Counted from the stretch's first letter, positions 53,443 to 63,233 are shown. The stretch: DNA of 64,000 nt from Clostridium algoriphilum (GCF_020443705.1 NZ_JAIZZK010000014.1:1-64000), one strand, 5' to 3'. The notes: a model not told the origin generated them from the letters alone. Made by a program: numbers and translations.

Positions 53443-55200
53443 TTATATGCTTTTTAGTATATTATTTATATCATCACTAACTTTTATCCTATTGTCATAT
53501 ACCCACTGTTCATCAAAACTCAATTTAAATACTTTTGAAAATGAATAATAAAGGTTTATTTTTTGATAATAAATTTCTAATTCAGAAAGGTCATCTAATA
53601 GACACTGTGGTTTTGATACAATTTCTCTTTTGGCTATAAAAATTTCGTCTACATAGTTTAAAAATGCATCCATCATTTTCTCGTTAGATACATCAAATGG
53701 AATTTTTAGTAATCTCCATTGAATTAACTCCTCTAAATTATAACCTCTTAAATTATCTAATACCACCAGATACTCACTTATATCCATTTTTCTATAAAAT
53801 GTTATTTTTTCTTCTTTTGTACTCCATAATGCTAATTTTTCTCTAAGTGAAAGATTCTTAATTTTTAATATAGCTTCACTTGGCCCTAATACTCCCTCTT
53901 CTATGATAATATCATTGCAATCTAAACTCTCTCTTATAAAACTTTGAGTATTACCATAAGAAGCTACGTATCCGACTTCATATATCCCCTTTCTACCTGC
54001 CCTGCCTGCTATCTGCTTCACCTCTTGAGAGGTCAAGTATCTTACCTCATTACCATCGAACTTTTTAATATCCATAAATATTATTCTTTTTATTGGTAGA
54101 TTTACTCCCATACCTATAGCATCAGTAGATATTAAAATTTTACTTCCCTCGTTAATAAACTGATTGTATTGTTGTTTCCTCACCTCTGGTGGTAAATCCC
54201 CATAAATTAAACTTACTTTCATACCTATATTAGAATAATGATAAGCTAGTTCTAACACTTTTTTCTTTGAGAATGTGACTAATGCATCACCCTCCTCTAT
54301 TTTTTTATAAGAAAAAGATACCTGTTCCATTACTAGAGGAACTTTTCTTTTATACTCTATAATTTCATATTCATCAGAACAATCATCTATTATTTTTATA
54401 AGCAGTTCTTTCGCGTTCATTGCGCCGCAGATATGTATCTCTTTGCTTTTAAGTCCTAATACAGCTCTTGTCCAAGCAGCTCCCCTTTGGTCGTTATCTA
54501 TCATCTGTATTTCATCTATGATACCAACCTGATATTCCTTATTTATATCTAACTTTTCAATAGTACAACAGATATGTTTAGCATCTTTGATTATTATCTC
54601 TTCTTCTCCAGTTGCTAGATTACATTTTACACCCTCCTCATTTAATTTTTCAAAATTTTCTAGTGCTAGTATTCTTAATGGAGATAGATAAATCCCACAT
54701 GTTGCCTCCTTTAGCCTAATGATAGCATTATATGTTTTTCCAGTATTAGTTTCACCTAAATGAAGATAAAATTTTCTTTTGAATTTTCTTGTTTTTTCAT
54801 ACTCATCTTTAGGATTAGAAGGAAACACGCGATCAAACTCACTTGATATAGCTTCAGGAATATGTTCAGTAATTAAGACACTGATAATTCCTGACTTTAA
54901 ATAACTTTCACCCTTATTCTTTAAAATGCTCTCATAATTAAAATCTGTCCCATTTTTATTATTATAATCCTCAAGGAGCCTTATTGATATAGATTTAAAT
55001 AATTCTAAATAATTTTCATAAACTATCCAATAGTCTTTAAGATTTTCCTTCCTAAATTCCCTTAATTCCTTCATTTTCTTTCTTACAGAAGCTTCATGCT
55101 CCCATAGTGCATTTGACTTAGTATGCTTTACTATTTCTTCAATTTTAGTAAATTGACTTTTTACTTTTTTAAAATTCCTTTCTATAACTCCCTTTTTCAT
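53443..55200 (-). CDS. Suv3-like superfamily 2 RNA helicase
   Basis: A 585-residue SF2 helicase. Motif I is HLGETNTGKTYNAI (about 150), motif II is GIIDEIQMI (DEIQ rather than DEAD), and motifs V and VI are STDAIGMGVNLPIKRIIF and QIAGRAGRKG. The DEIQ box and the GETNTGKT loop match the Suv3 group, best known from mitochondria where it unwinds RNA with a degradosome; bacterial members are little studied. Start at 55200 follows TTGGAGG. A 15-pair hairpin lies in its leader (55241-55280). Confidence 0.87.
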   Translation of the reverse strand: MKKGVIERNFKKVKSQFTKIEEIVKHTKSNALWEHEASVRKKMKELREFRKENLKDYWIVYENYLELFKSISIRLLEDYNNKNGTDFNYESILKNKGESYLKSGIISVLITEHIPEAISSEFDRVFPSNPKDEYEKTRKFKRKFYLHLGETNTGKTYNAIIRLKEATCGIYLSPLRILALENFEKLNEEGVKCNLATGEEEIIIKDAKHICCTIEKLDINKEYQVGIIDEIQMIDNDQRGAAWTRAVLGLKSKEIHICGAMNAKELLIKIIDDCSDEYEIIEYKRKVPLVMEQVSFSYKKIEEGDALVTFSKKKVLELAYHYSNIGMKVSLIYGDLPPEVRKQQYNQFINEGSKILISTDAIGMGVNLPIKRIIFMDIKKFDGNEVRYLTSQEVKQIAGRAGRKGIYEVGYVASYGNTQSFIRESLDCNDIIIEEGVLGPSEAILKIKNLSLREKLALWSTKEEKITFYRKMDISEYLVVLDNLRGYNLEELIQWRLLKIPFDVSNEKMMDAFLNYVDEIFIAKREIVSKPQCLLDDLSELEIYYQKINLYYSFSKVFKLSFDEQWVYDNRIKVSDDINNILKSI

Positions 55201-55240
55201 TTTATTTCCTCCAATAATGAGTAGATAGGAACATAAATTG

Positions 55241-55280
55241 AATAACAAGTCAATAATGCGGCTGATATTGACTTGTTATT
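55241..55280 (-). promoter_or_regulatory. perfect 15-pair hairpin in the leader of the Suv3-like gene
   Basis: AATAACAAGTCAATA (55241-55255) and TATTGACTTGTTATT (55266-55280) are exact reverse complements with a ten-base loop. On the minus strand this lies about 40 bases before the helicase start and just ahead of its ribosome site, with no T-run after it. It could be an operator or an mRNA structure that limits translation. Confidence 0.45.
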
Positions 55281-55353
55281 TATTTTTATGTGACTTATTA
55301 TTATATTTTCTCACAACTACTTACTTATCATACATTTTATAATAATATAAACA

Positions 55354-55389
55354 AAACACTCAGCATAATTATATTTATGCTAAGTGTTT
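55354..55389 (-). terminator. rho-independent terminator after the ABC remnant
   Basis: AAACACTCAGCATAA and TTATGCTAAGTGTTT pair with one G-U, and TTTTGTTT follows on the minus strand. It begins a few bases after the stop of the truncated ATPase gene. Confidence 0.8.
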
Positions 55390-55392
55390 GCA

Positions 55393-55896
55393 TTATAGTA
55401 TTTGTAATATATTTCTCTTTATTTCATTAAATTTTACTGATGTCACTATATCTGCAGTTCTACTTTTAGGTAAATCAACAAATATTTCTTTTTTTATTAT
55501 TGCTGGTTTGTCTGATAATACATATATCCTATCAGATAAAAAAACTTCTTCTATATCATGAGTTATAAATATTATGGTGGCCTTAATCTCTTTACTTACT
55601 TCTAGAAGCCAGTAGTGCATCTTTGTTCTAGTAATAGCATCAAGTGCTCCAAAAGGCTCATCTAGTAGCATAATGTCAGATGACGACATATATGTTCTAA
55701 GTAATGCAGCTCTCTGCTTCATACCTCCTGAAAGTTGAAAAAGATATTTGTATTCAAAGCCAACAAGTCCAAATGTTTCAAAATAACTAAGCACCTGTGC
55801 TCTTGCCTCTTTTTTAGACTTTCCGTTTATAATTAGAGGAAGCGTTATATTATCAATAATATTTTTCCATGGAAGTAGCAAGTCCTTTTGATGCAT
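55393..55896 (-). pseudogene. ABC transporter ATP-binding protein, 5' third deleted
   Basis: The last 167 residues of a nitrate/taurine/thiamine-precursor-type ABC ATPase. The Q-loop region MHQKDLLLPWKN, signature LSGGMKQRAALLR, Walker B IMLLDEPFGALD and switch ITHDIEEVF remain. About 85 residues containing Walker A are gone, so it cannot bind ATP normally. Its first codons overlap the end of the permease remnant in another frame. One deletion removed the permease 3' half and the ATPase 5' end; the junction is near 55890. Confidence 0.88.
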
Positions 55897-56215
55897 AAAT
55901 GGGAACCGTTTGAGATACTACTAAAATTGAATATATACACTTCTTGATAAGTTTCACATTATCCATTAAAATAGCTAAAAACAATGCAATTAATATTGAT
56001 ATTACAAACCCAATTAAGGCTTCATATAAAGTTGCATATATATGGGTCGTAATGTTTGGAACTATATTAATTAATGTATTAATGATATCTTTTGGTGAAG
56101 GTAGTATGTATTGAGGAACCTCCCACTTATCTACAGCTATCTGCCATATAAAAAGAAGAATTAATTGAAATAATATAGGAATAAGCTTATTTTCTATATT
56201 TATATACTTTTTCAT
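55853..56215 (-). pseudogene. ABC transporter permease, 3' half deleted
   Basis: The first 107 or so residues of a SsuC/ThiX-type permease (start IPILFQLILLFIWQIAV, then YILPSPKDIINTLINI and SQTVPIYA), after which the reading frame enters the ATPase sequence out of frame and stops at 55853. A normal permease has about 250 residues. It overlaps the MTH1187 gene by 29 bases. The sixth gene element usually present, a substrate-binding protein, is also missing. Confidence 0.87.
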
Positions 56216-56477
56216 TCATAGTCACACCTTCAGCTTTATAATCAATTTTCACTATAGAAACAACCCTTGATGCTCCATGGGCTACACAAATTTCTTGAGC
56301 TTTCGCTACAATATCTAACAGCTTATCTAGTTCGCCTTCCATAGTAGTTTCCATTGGTCCTACCTCACATTTTACACCGCTCGCTTGAATGTACTCTATA
56401 ACCTTATCTACTACGGGATAAATCCTTTCCTCTGTTACAACTGGTATAACTTGAAGACTTACATTTACAACTGACAT
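56187..56477 (-). CDS. MTH1187/YkoF-like thiamine-binding protein
   Basis: A 96-residue member of the MTH1187 (DUF77) family, whose relatives bind thiamine or its pyrimidine HMP. Typical stretches are VSLQVIPVV, GPMETTMEGEL and HGASRVVSIVKIDY. It is the first gene after a TPP riboswitch with an attenuator, and was probably the cytosolic partner of the adjoining HMP/thiamine-precursor ABC transporter, now broken. GGGGGAAG precedes the ATG. Confidence 0.9.
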   Translation of the reverse strand: MSVVNVSLQVIPVVTEERIYPVVDKVIEYIQASGVKCEVGPMETTMEGELDKLLDIVAKAQEICVAHGASRVVSIVKIDYKAEGVTMNEKVYKYRK

Positions 56478-56557
56478 TTAACTTCCCCCTCAAAATATTA
56501 TTACAACTAAATTTTATTTAATATTTGTACTAACAGAATAAATAAAGCACTAAAATA

Positions 56558-56587
56558 AACCCTCTGCTTTTACTCAAGCGAAGGGTT
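56558..56587 (-). terminator. attenuator hairpin of the TPP riboswitch
   Basis: On the minus strand AACCCTTCGCT and AGCAGAGGGTT form an 11-position stem (one mismatch) followed by TTTATTTTAG. It lies between the riboswitch and the MTH1187 gene, so it is the expression platform. Confidence 0.75.
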
Positions 56588-56650
56588 CTATAGCTATATA
56601 ATTTAGCACTATTTATGTAGTATTACTTAAATCTAAATGCAAATCATATT

Positions 56651-56734
56651 TTCCCTCCGCTGGAATTATCCAATTCAGGTTATAAGGGTCGAAACTTAGC
56701 TGTTTCCTCTCAGACGAAATTATTGACTCCCCTA
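56651..56734 (-). promoter_or_regulatory. TPP riboswitch (THI element)
   Basis: On the minus strand the conserved blocks appear in order: GGGGAGTC, CTGAGAGGA, CGACCCTTATAACCTGA, TTGGATAATTCCAGCGGAGGGAA. CTGAGA and the ACCTGA...CCAGCG...GGGAA parts are the pyrophosphate and pyrimidine sensing segments. TPP binding should favour the downstream terminator hairpin and shut off the MTH1187-ABC operon. Confidence 0.96.
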
Positions 56735-56766
56735 GTTTAATATTAAATTAGTTTACCTATATATAT

Positions 56767-56795
56767 ATGTTACCTAAAGTTTCTTGTAATGTCAA
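56767..56795 (-). promoter_or_regulatory. promoter of the TPP riboswitch transcript
   Basis: On the minus strand TTGACA (56790-56795) and TAACAT (56767-56772) are 17 bases apart, about 30 bases before the first riboswitch block. Confidence 0.6.
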
Positions 56796-56816
56796 ACATT
56801 AGAGAGGCATCTTTTA

Positions 56817-57116
56817 TTAAGAATTCATATCATCTTGAAACTTTTTAATAGATGCTTTAAGTTCGTCTATCTGTTTTTGCAAATCCATATTAATACTATT
56901 AGAATTATCATTTGCATTATCTCCACCTTGATTTCCTGCCTGTGGTTGGATATTTTGAAGTTGAGCTGCAATTATAAAAATAGTTTGCCCCACACCATCT
57001 AAAAAATTCCCTACCAGATTTTGTTGGTTAATATTAAGCTTAGAAGCAATTACAATTCCAATTATTGTTGCTAATGTAGCTAATTCGTTAGGTGTGTATT
57101 CTTCTATTTTTTTCAA
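56817..57116 (-). CDS. uncharacterised small protein, hydrophobic segment plus coiled coil
   Basis: A 99-residue protein I do not recognise by name. An N-terminal amphipathic or membrane-like region (ELATLATIIGIVIASKL and FLDGVGQTIFIIAAQL) is followed by an Asn/Gly-rich linker (about 62-75) and a short coiled coil (MDLQKQIDELKASIKKFQDD). It is divergent from the patatin gene. Similar small proteins are common in clostridia; no function known. Confidence 0.6.
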   Translation of the reverse strand: MKKIEEYTPNELATLATIIGIVIASKLNINQQNLVGNFLDGVGQTIFIIAAQLQNIQPQAGNQGGDNANDNSNSINMDLQKQIDELKASIKKFQDDMNS

Positions 57117-57246
57117 ATGATACCCCTTTTTAATATTGTTATATTATATAATATTCATTTCATAAAAAAGTGTAAATAATATTTTTTTGTTAATATAGGT
57201 CATAGAAATACACTGATTCATATATTACTCATAAGGGGTGGTATAT

Positions 57247-58269
57247 ATGAATGTTTCTACTAATAGAAAATTTGCGGACATTGTGTTTGAAGGAGGCGGA
57301 GTTAAAGGCATTGGTCTTGTAGGTGCATTAAAAGCATTTGAAAACAAAGAATATCAATGGAAGAACATCTCTGGAAACTCTGCTGGATCTATTGTAGCTG
57401 CACTAGTTGCAGTAGGCTACTCAGCTGAAGAAATAAAAAAATTAATGCTAAAGCTTGACTACACGAAAATTACTGATAGAAGTTATTTTAATATACCTAT
57501 ATTGTCTAATACACTCAATCTCCTCTTTAAAAAAGGCATTTTTAAAGGTGATTATATAAAGAACTGGATTGATGAAGTTCTGTCCTATAAACTTAAGCTT
57601 ACAAACAAAAACAAAGTTACTTTTGGAGATTTAATTATTCCAGGAGAAAATGGTATTCTTTTAAATAATAAAAAATATAAAAGAAAATACAAACTGCATA
57701 TTATAGCAACTGATATCAGTAATGGAAAGATGATAATTCTACCAGAAGACATTGCTGAATACGGGATAAACCCCGATGAACTTCAGGTAAGTTTGGCAAT
57801 CAGAATGAGCATATCTATTCCCTACTTTTTTCAACCAGTTACATTAAACAATATAAATACTAATAAAAAGTCTCTCATTGTTGATGGTGGCGTTTTAAGT
57901 AATTATCCAGTTTGGTTATTTGATGTAAATGGTGCTCCTCAATGGCCAACAATAGGTTTTAAACTCGGAGGGAACAAAGAAATACGAGAACATAAAATCA
58001 CAAATATCTTAAACTTCACTTCTTCAATCATAGAAACTATGCTAGAAGCGCAGGATGATATTCATATAAGAGAAATGGATTTTCTACGCACTGTAAAAAT
58101 TGATACTCTTGATATTAAAACTACAGATTTTAATATTGAAAGCAAAAAAATTGTGGATTTATATAACTCTGGTGAATCTTGCGCGAAAGACTTCCTTAAG
58201 AATTGGGACACCGATTATAAAAAGTATCGAATGCTAAGGAGCAATTCTTTTAACAACAATAGAATATAG
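57247..58269 (+). CDS. patatin-like phospholipase
   Basis: A 340-residue patatin/RssA-type lipid acyl hydrolase. The oxyanion loop FEGGGVKGIGLVGAL (about 14-28), the nucleophile GNSAGS (Ser about 46) and the catalytic DGGVLSNYPV (Asp about 216) are all kept. No signal peptide, so it works inside the cell on membrane lipids. ATG at 57247 after AAGGGG is preferred to a GTG nine bases earlier that overlaps the site. Confidence 0.92.
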   Translation: MNVSTNRKFADIVFEGGGVKGIGLVGALKAFENKEYQWKNISGNSAGSIVAALVAVGYSAEEIKKLMLKLDYTKITDRSYFNIPILSNTLNLLFKKGIFKGDYIKNWIDEVLSYKLKLTNKNKVTFGDLIIPGENGILLNNKKYKRKYKLHIIATDISNGKMIILPEDIAEYGINPDELQVSLAIRMSISIPYFFQPVTLNNINTNKKSLIVDGGVLSNYPVWLFDVNGAPQWPTIGFKLGGNKEIREHKITNILNFTSSIIETMLEAQDDIHIREMDFLRTVKIDTLDIKTTDFNIESKKIVDLYNSGESCAKDFLKNWDTDYKKYRMLRSNSFNNNRI

Positions 58270-58272
58270 TAA

Positions 58273-58313
58273 AAAAACACGTGGCAGGTATGCTTTCCCT
58301 ACTACGTGTTTTT
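58273..58313. terminator. rho-independent terminator between convergent genes
   Basis: AAAAACACGT and ACGTGTTTTT pair perfectly around a 21-base loop, with A and T runs outside. It serves the patatin gene and argH. Confidence 0.8.
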
Positions 58314-58329
58314 ATTTAAAAGGATAATC

Positions 58330-59643
58330 TTACATTTCTTTTTTTATACCTCTACTCAAAGTATTGTCATAATCTATAAATTCATATACATCTTCATCAA
58401 ATAGATCACTAAAACTTTTAAGTTCATCTAAATTTAATTCTTCTATAGCCTTATGTTTTTTCTCGCAGTTTATTACAATGTTTCCTATAACTCCATGAGC
58501 ATCTCTAAATGCCATTCCCTTTTTAACAAGATAATCTGCAGCTTCAGTAGCATTTAAAAAACCTCTTTTAACTGCATTATGCATATTGTCTTTTTTTATC
58601 TTTAAAGATCCTAGCATTTCATTCATAACCTTTATGCATTTCAAAACTGTATCAACTGCATCAAAGAAAGGCTCTTTATCTTCTTGCATATCTTTATTAT
58701 AGGCAAGTGGAATTCCCTTCATAGTGGTAAGCAGACTCATTAAGTCTCCATACACTCTTCCAGTTTTCCCTCTTATTAGTTCTGCTGCATCTGGATTCCT
58801 TTTCTGTGGCATTATGCTACTACCAGTTGAAAACTCATCGCTAATTTCAATAAAATTGAACTCTTTTGTACTCCATAGTATTAACTCCTCACTTAATCTA
58901 CTAAAGTGCATCATTATAATAGAAAAATGAGATAGAAGTTCTAATAAATAATCTCTATCACTTACTCCATCCATAAAATTATCTACTGGTTTTTTAAACC
59001 CTAATTCTTTTGTTGTAAAAGCCCTATCTGTATCATAGGTAGTTCCTGCTAAAGCGCAACATCCAAGAGGATTCTCATCCATAATTTCAATAGCACTAAT
59101 AAGCCTTTTTTTATCCCTACTTAGCATATTATGATATGCCATAATATGTTGCCTAAATGTTACCACCTGAGCTCTTTGCATATGTGTATATCCTGGCATT
59201 ATAACAGCATTATCATTTCCCACTTTAAGAATAGTAGCTAAAATATTATCTAAATTATCAATAACATCCGAGGCCTTGTACTTTGAATATAATCTCATAT
59301 CTACTGCAACTTGGTCATTTCGACTTCTTGCTGTATGAAGTTTTTTACCGACATCACCTATAGTTTTTGTAAGATTTATTTCCATAAAACTGTGAATATC
59401 CTCATAGTCACCTTCAATTTTTAGCTTGCCTTCTTTTATATCTGACATTATAGAATTCAAACCATTAACTATAGTCATGCTCTCATCCTGTGTAATGATG
59501 TTACATTTTGCAAGCATTTTAACATGAGCTATACTACCCATAATGTCTTCATAATATAATTTCTTATCAAAGCTTAGAGAACTATTAAAGTCCTCCATAA
59601 GCTTGCTTTCCTTTTCAATAAATCTTCCACCCCAAAGCTTCAT
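58330..59643 (-). CDS. argH: argininosuccinate lyase
   Basis: A 437-residue lyase that splits argininosuccinate to arginine and fumarate. N-terminal KLWGGRF, HTARSRNDQVAVDMRLY, TYDTDRAF and the superfamily signature GSSIMPQKRNPDAAEL (about 275) are present. It follows argG by 41 bases and ends the arginine operon at a shared terminator. Confidence 0.97.
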   Translation of the reverse strand: MKLWGGRFIEKESKLMEDFNSSLSFDKKLYYEDIMGSIAHVKMLAKCNIITQDESMTIVNGLNSIMSDIKEGKLKIEGDYEDIHSFMEINLTKTIGDVGKKLHTARSRNDQVAVDMRLYSKYKASDVIDNLDNILATILKVGNDNAVIMPGYTHMQRAQVVTFRQHIMAYHNMLSRDKKRLISAIEIMDENPLGCCALAGTTYDTDRAFTTKELGFKKPVDNFMDGVSDRDYLLELLSHFSIIMMHFSRLSEELILWSTKEFNFIEISDEFSTGSSIMPQKRNPDAAELIRGKTGRVYGDLMSLLTTMKGIPLAYNKDMQEDKEPFFDAVDTVLKCIKVMNEMLGSLKIKKDNMHNAVKRGFLNATEAADYLVKKGMAFRDAHGVIGNIVINCEKKHKAIEELNLDELKSFSDLFDEDVYEFIDYDNTLSRGIKKEM

Positions 59644-59684
59644 ATTATCACCTGCTTTACCTTCTGTATATTTTGTAATTTTTC

Positions 59685-60887
59685 CTAGTAGTTATTTAAA
59701 TGTTTATATGCTTTTATTTTACTTGGTAAAGAAAATAAATTAATAAATCCTTCTGCATCCTTATGATCATATAAGACACTTGAACCAAATGAGGATATAC
59801 TTGCATCATATAATGCATTAGGTGATTCTTTACTTGCTACCATAATATTTCCTTTATAAAGCTTTAATTTAACGCTTCCTGTTACAGTTTCTTGAGTTTT
59901 ATCTACAAATGCATCAAGAGCTTCTCTCATAGTAGTAAACCAAAGTCCATCATAAACGAGTTCTCCATATTTTTGTGATATTTGGTATTTAAAGTGAAGT
60001 GTATCTTTATCTACGGTTATTTCCTCTAGTTCTTTATGTGCTGCATAAAGAACAGTACCACCTGGAGTTTCATATATTCCTCTTGATTTCATTCCCACAA
60101 GTCTATTCTCTACTAAATCTACAATACCTATTCCATTTTCTCCACCAATTTTATTTAATATCTTAACAATATCTATTGGTTCAAGTTCAACACCGTTAAC
60201 TTTTGTGGCAATTCCCTTTTCAAAATATATATCTACAAAAACAGGTTCATCTGGAGCTTGTTCTGGAGGTGTAACCATAAGGTACATTTCTCTTTTGTGA
60301 TCATTTTTAAAATCTTCAATATCTCCGCCTTCATGACTTGCATGCCATAAGTTTTGATCAACTGAATATATTTTCTCTTTTGTAACAGTTATTTCTATAC
60401 CTCTAGCATTAGCATAATCTATAGCATCTTCTCTTGATTGTATATCCCAGATTCTCCAAGGAGCAATAATCTTAATAGACGGATCAATAGCTGCTATTGC
60501 AACCTCAAATCTAACCTGATCATTTCCTTTACCAGTACATCCGTGGCATATATATTTTGCCCCTTCTTTATGTGCAATTTCCACAAGTTTTTTAGCAATT
60601 AAAGGTCTTGCATAAGCTGTACCTAATAAATACTTTCCTTCATATGTTGCATTTGCTTTAACTCCTTTAAATACGTAATCTTTGATGAATTCAGCTGTTA
60701 GGTTCTCAATATATATTTTCACTGCGCCTGAACTCATAGCCTTTTTCTCAATTGCCTTCATATCATCTTCTTGTCCAACATTAATGCAAGCTGCTACAAC
60801 ATCCATGTCATAGTTTTCCTTAAGCCATGCTATTATAATAGAAGTATCTAATCCTCCTGAATATGCTAAAACTACTTTTTCTTTCAT
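59685..60887 (-). CDS. argG: argininosuccinate synthase
   Basis: A 400-residue enzyme joining citrulline and aspartate with ATP. The PP-loop [17 protein letters not shown] is at the start, followed by [15 protein letters not shown] and [15 protein letters not shown] precedes the ATG. It is 66 bases after the ATPase gene of a polar amino acid importer, which suggests co-transcription with the transporter. Confidence 0.97.
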   Translation of the reverse strand: MKEKVVLAYSGGLDTSIIIAWLKENYDMDVVAACINVGQEDDMKAIEKKAMSSGAVKIYIENLTAEFIKDYVFKGVKANATYEGKYLLGTAYARPLIAKKLVEIAHKEGAKYICHGCTGKGNDQVRFEVAIAAIDPSIKIIAPWRIWDIQSREDAIDYANARGIEITVTKEKIYSVDQNLWHASHEGGDIEDFKNDHKREMYLMVTPPEQAPDEPVFVDIYFEKGIATKVNGVELEPIDIVKILNKIGGENGIGIVDLVENRLVGMKSRGIYETPGGTVLYAAHKELEEITVDKDTLHFKYQISQKYGELVYDGLWFTTMREALDAFVDKTQETVTGSVKLKLYKGNIMVASKESPNALYDASISSFGSSVLYDHKDAEGFINLFSLPSKIKAYKHLNNY

Positions 60888-60953
60888 ATTTATAATCCCC
60901 TTCCAATTTTGTTCTATTGTGTTTTAATATATTTATTATTTCTAGGTTCTGCC

Positions 60954-61685
60954 CTATAATACCTTATTCAAAAATATTTTAGTTCTCTGCTCTTTAGGAT
61001 TTGAGAAAAATTCATCTGGTGTTCCTTCTTCTACTATTTTTCCTCCATCCATGAAAATTACTCTGTCTGCCACATCCTTTGCAAAACCCATTTCATGGGT
61101 TACAACAACCATAGTCATGCCTTCTTTTGCAAGATCTTTCATTACTCCTAGAACCTCTCCAACAAGTTCGGGATCTAGAGACGATGTAGGTTCATCAAAT
61201 AGCATTATGTCTGGTCTCATAGCGAGTGACCTTGCTATTGCTACTCTTTGCTTTTGACCTCCTGATAACTTTGACGGGTAGTCATCTACCTTTTCAATAA
61301 GCCCTACCTTCTCAATAATTACTTTTGCCCTCTTTAATACTTCTTCTCTCGGCTCGTGCTTGACCGTAATTGGGGCCTCTATAACATTTTGCATTACAGT
61401 CATATGATGGAACAGATTGAAATTTTGAAATACCATTCCTACTTTTTCAATTGTATTTCTCATATGCTTCTTGTTTTTAATATTCAATTTTTCTCCTTCA
61501 ATGAAAACCTCTCCCTTATTAGGAATCTCAAGGTGATTTAGGCACCTGAGAAATGTGCTTTTTCCTGAACCAGAAGGGCCTATTATAACTAGTACTTCTC
61601 CTTTTTTAACAGCCACATTTAAACCTTCAAATACCGTAAGACTGCCAAAACTCTTAGTTAAATTTTTAGTTTCTATCATATACAT
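60954..61685 (-). CDS. polar amino acid ABC transporter, ATP-binding protein
   Basis: A 243-residue GlnQ/ArtP-type ATPase. Walker [10 protein letters not shown] (about 36-44), signature [13 protein letters not shown], Walker [12 protein letters not shown] and switch VTHEMGFA are intact. It energises the permease encoded 15 bases upstream. AGGTG lies before the ATG. Placement ahead of argG and argH suggests arginine, citrulline, ornithine or glutamine as substrate. Confidence 0.94.
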   Translation of the reverse strand: MYMIETKNLTKSFGSLTVFEGLNVAVKKGEVLVIIGPSGSGKSTFLRCLNHLEIPNKGEVFIEGEKLNIKNKKHMRNTIEKVGMVFQNFNLFHHMTVMQNVIEAPITVKHEPREEVLKRAKVIIEKVGLIEKVDDYPSKLSGGQKQRVAIARSLAMRPDIMLFDEPTSSLDPELVGEVLGVMKDLAKEGMTMVVVTHEMGFAKDVADRVIFMDGGKIVEEGTPDEFFSNPKEQRTKIFLNKVL

Positions 61686-61700
61686 TCTGTCTCACCTCTA

Positions 61701-62348
61701 CTAATATACTGACAGTTTTTTTTCATAATATGAAAATACTGTAGTGAAAATTGTTGTCATTAAAAGATATAAACATGCTGTCATAAAGAAAACTTCCAAA
61801 GGTCTAAAGCTCGAGGCATATAATAACTGTGCTGTTCTCATAACTTCAACCATAGCAATAGTTGATACGAGCGAAGTATCCTTAAGCATTGTTATAAACT
61901 CATTACCAACTGACGGAATAATTATTTTAAAGGTTTGCGGAAATACTACTCTTTTCATAGTAGCTAAATAAGTAAAACCTAATGATTTACAGGCTTCAAA
62001 CTGCCCTTTATCTACTGAGAGTATTCCACCTCTAATTATCTCTGCCATATAAGCCCCTGAATTTAAGCTAAGCCCTATTAGTGCTGTTTGGAATGCTGTA
62101 AACTCAATTCCCGCATATGGAAACCCATAATAAAATACAAATAATTGAAGAAGCATAGGTGTTCCTCTAAAGAGCCAAGTATAAAATCCTGCTACGCTGA
62201 CCAATAATCTATTTTTAGAAAGTTTTAGCAATGCTGTAAACATCCCAATTAAACTTCCAAGAACTACTGATATTACAGTCAGTTCCATGGTAATTAAACA
62301 TCCTTTTAATAATACAGGAAACATTTCTTTCATAACATTTATATCCAT
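61701..62348 (-). CDS. polar amino acid ABC transporter, permease
   Basis: A 215-residue HisM/GlnP-type permease with about five helices. The family start MELTVISVVLGSLIGMF, GTPMLLQLFVFYYG and the EAA-loop region EACKSLGFTYLATMKRVVFPQ are clear. AGGAGG precedes the ATG. Works with the lipoprotein and ATPase on either side; probably forms a homodimer since only one permease is encoded. Confidence 0.94.
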   Translation of the reverse strand: MDINVMKEMFPVLLKGCLITMELTVISVVLGSLIGMFTALLKLSKNRLLVSVAGFYTWLFRGTPMLLQLFVFYYGFPYAGIEFTAFQTALIGLSLNSGAYMAEIIRGGILSVDKGQFEACKSLGFTYLATMKRVVFPQTFKIIIPSVGNEFITMLKDTSLVSTIAMVEVMRTAQLLYASSFRPLEVFFMTACLYLLMTTIFTTVFSYYEKKLSVY

Positions 62349-62408
62349 TCTTGTTCCTCCTGGTATCTCTTCAAAGAAAATAGCAACTATTAATTGTTAT
62401 CTTCCTAA

Positions 62409-63200
62409 CTATTTTTTATATGCGTCAAATCCGAACCACTTCTGTGAAAGCTTAGAAAGAGTTCCATCTGCTTTAAGTTCATTAAGCGCCTTTTGCACTG
62501 CTACTTGTAATTCCTTATCTTGTTTTTTAAATCCAATTCCAATTGGTTCTTCACTAATTTTCTCTTTTAAAACTTTATACATACCTGGTTTCTTTGATAC
62601 ATAATATCCACCAACTTGAGCATCCATAACTACTGCATCTACTCTTCCAGTTGATAATTCTTGGAATGCTTCTGTAATTTTATCATATTTTTTAACTTGT
62701 TTTAACCCTTTCATTGCAGTTGCTGCAGTATCCCCTGTAGAACCCAGTTGACAAGCTACAACTTTACCCTTTAAATCAGCTAAATTCTTTATTGTAGTAT
62801 TTCCTTGTTTTATTGCCGCTACTTGTCCACCCATTACATAAGAGTCTGAAAAACCTATACTTTCTTTCCTCTTATCTGTAATACTCATGGCTGAAATTAT
62901 AACATTGAACTTTGATGAGCCAAGAGCTAAAAGTATTCCATTAAAATCTGTAGATGTATACTCTGTTTTTACGCCTAATTTTTTTCCTACTGCATCTCCT
63001 AAATCTACATCAAATCCAACTAATTTATTATTAGAATCCCTAAATTCCATCGGAGGATAAGAATCATCTAATCCTACAGTGAGTTTACCCGATTCTTTAA
63101 CTGCTTGGAGAGAATTAAGTTTTTCCTTCTTTTGACCACATCCTACAAGTAATACGCCTGCCATAGTAACTATTAATATAATTGACATAAACTTTTTCAA
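62409..63200 (-). CDS. polar amino acid ABC transporter, substrate-binding lipoprotein
   Basis: A 263-residue binding protein. A short signal peptide ends in a lipobox (GVLLVGCGQKK), so it is anchored to the outside of the membrane. The family-3 signature GFDVDLGDAVGKKLG and MEFRDSNNKLVG are typical of amino-acid binding. TTG at 63200 lies eight bases after GGGGGAG; the GTG three codons earlier overlaps that site. First gene of the transporter-argG-argH operon. Confidence 0.93.
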   Translation of the reverse strand: MKKFMSIILIVTMAGVLLVGCGQKKEKLNSLQAVKESGKLTVGLDDSYPPMEFRDSNNKLVGFDVDLGDAVGKKLGVKTEYTSTDFNGILLALGSSKFNVIISAMSITDKRKESIGFSDSYVMGGQVAAIKQGNTTIKNLADLKGKVVACQLGSTGDTAATAMKGLKQVKKYDKITEAFQELSTGRVDAVVMDAQVGGYYVSKKPGMYKVLKEKISEEPIGIGFKKQDKELQVAVQKALNELKADGTLSKLSQKWFGFDAYKK

Positions 63201-63233
63201 AAATACCACTCCCCCATATATAATATAAAATTT

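Noticed and set aside
58273-58313. TGGCAGG...TGCTT as a sigma-54 promoter
   Set aside because: The -24/-12 spacing is one base short and the sequence is the loop of a terminator.
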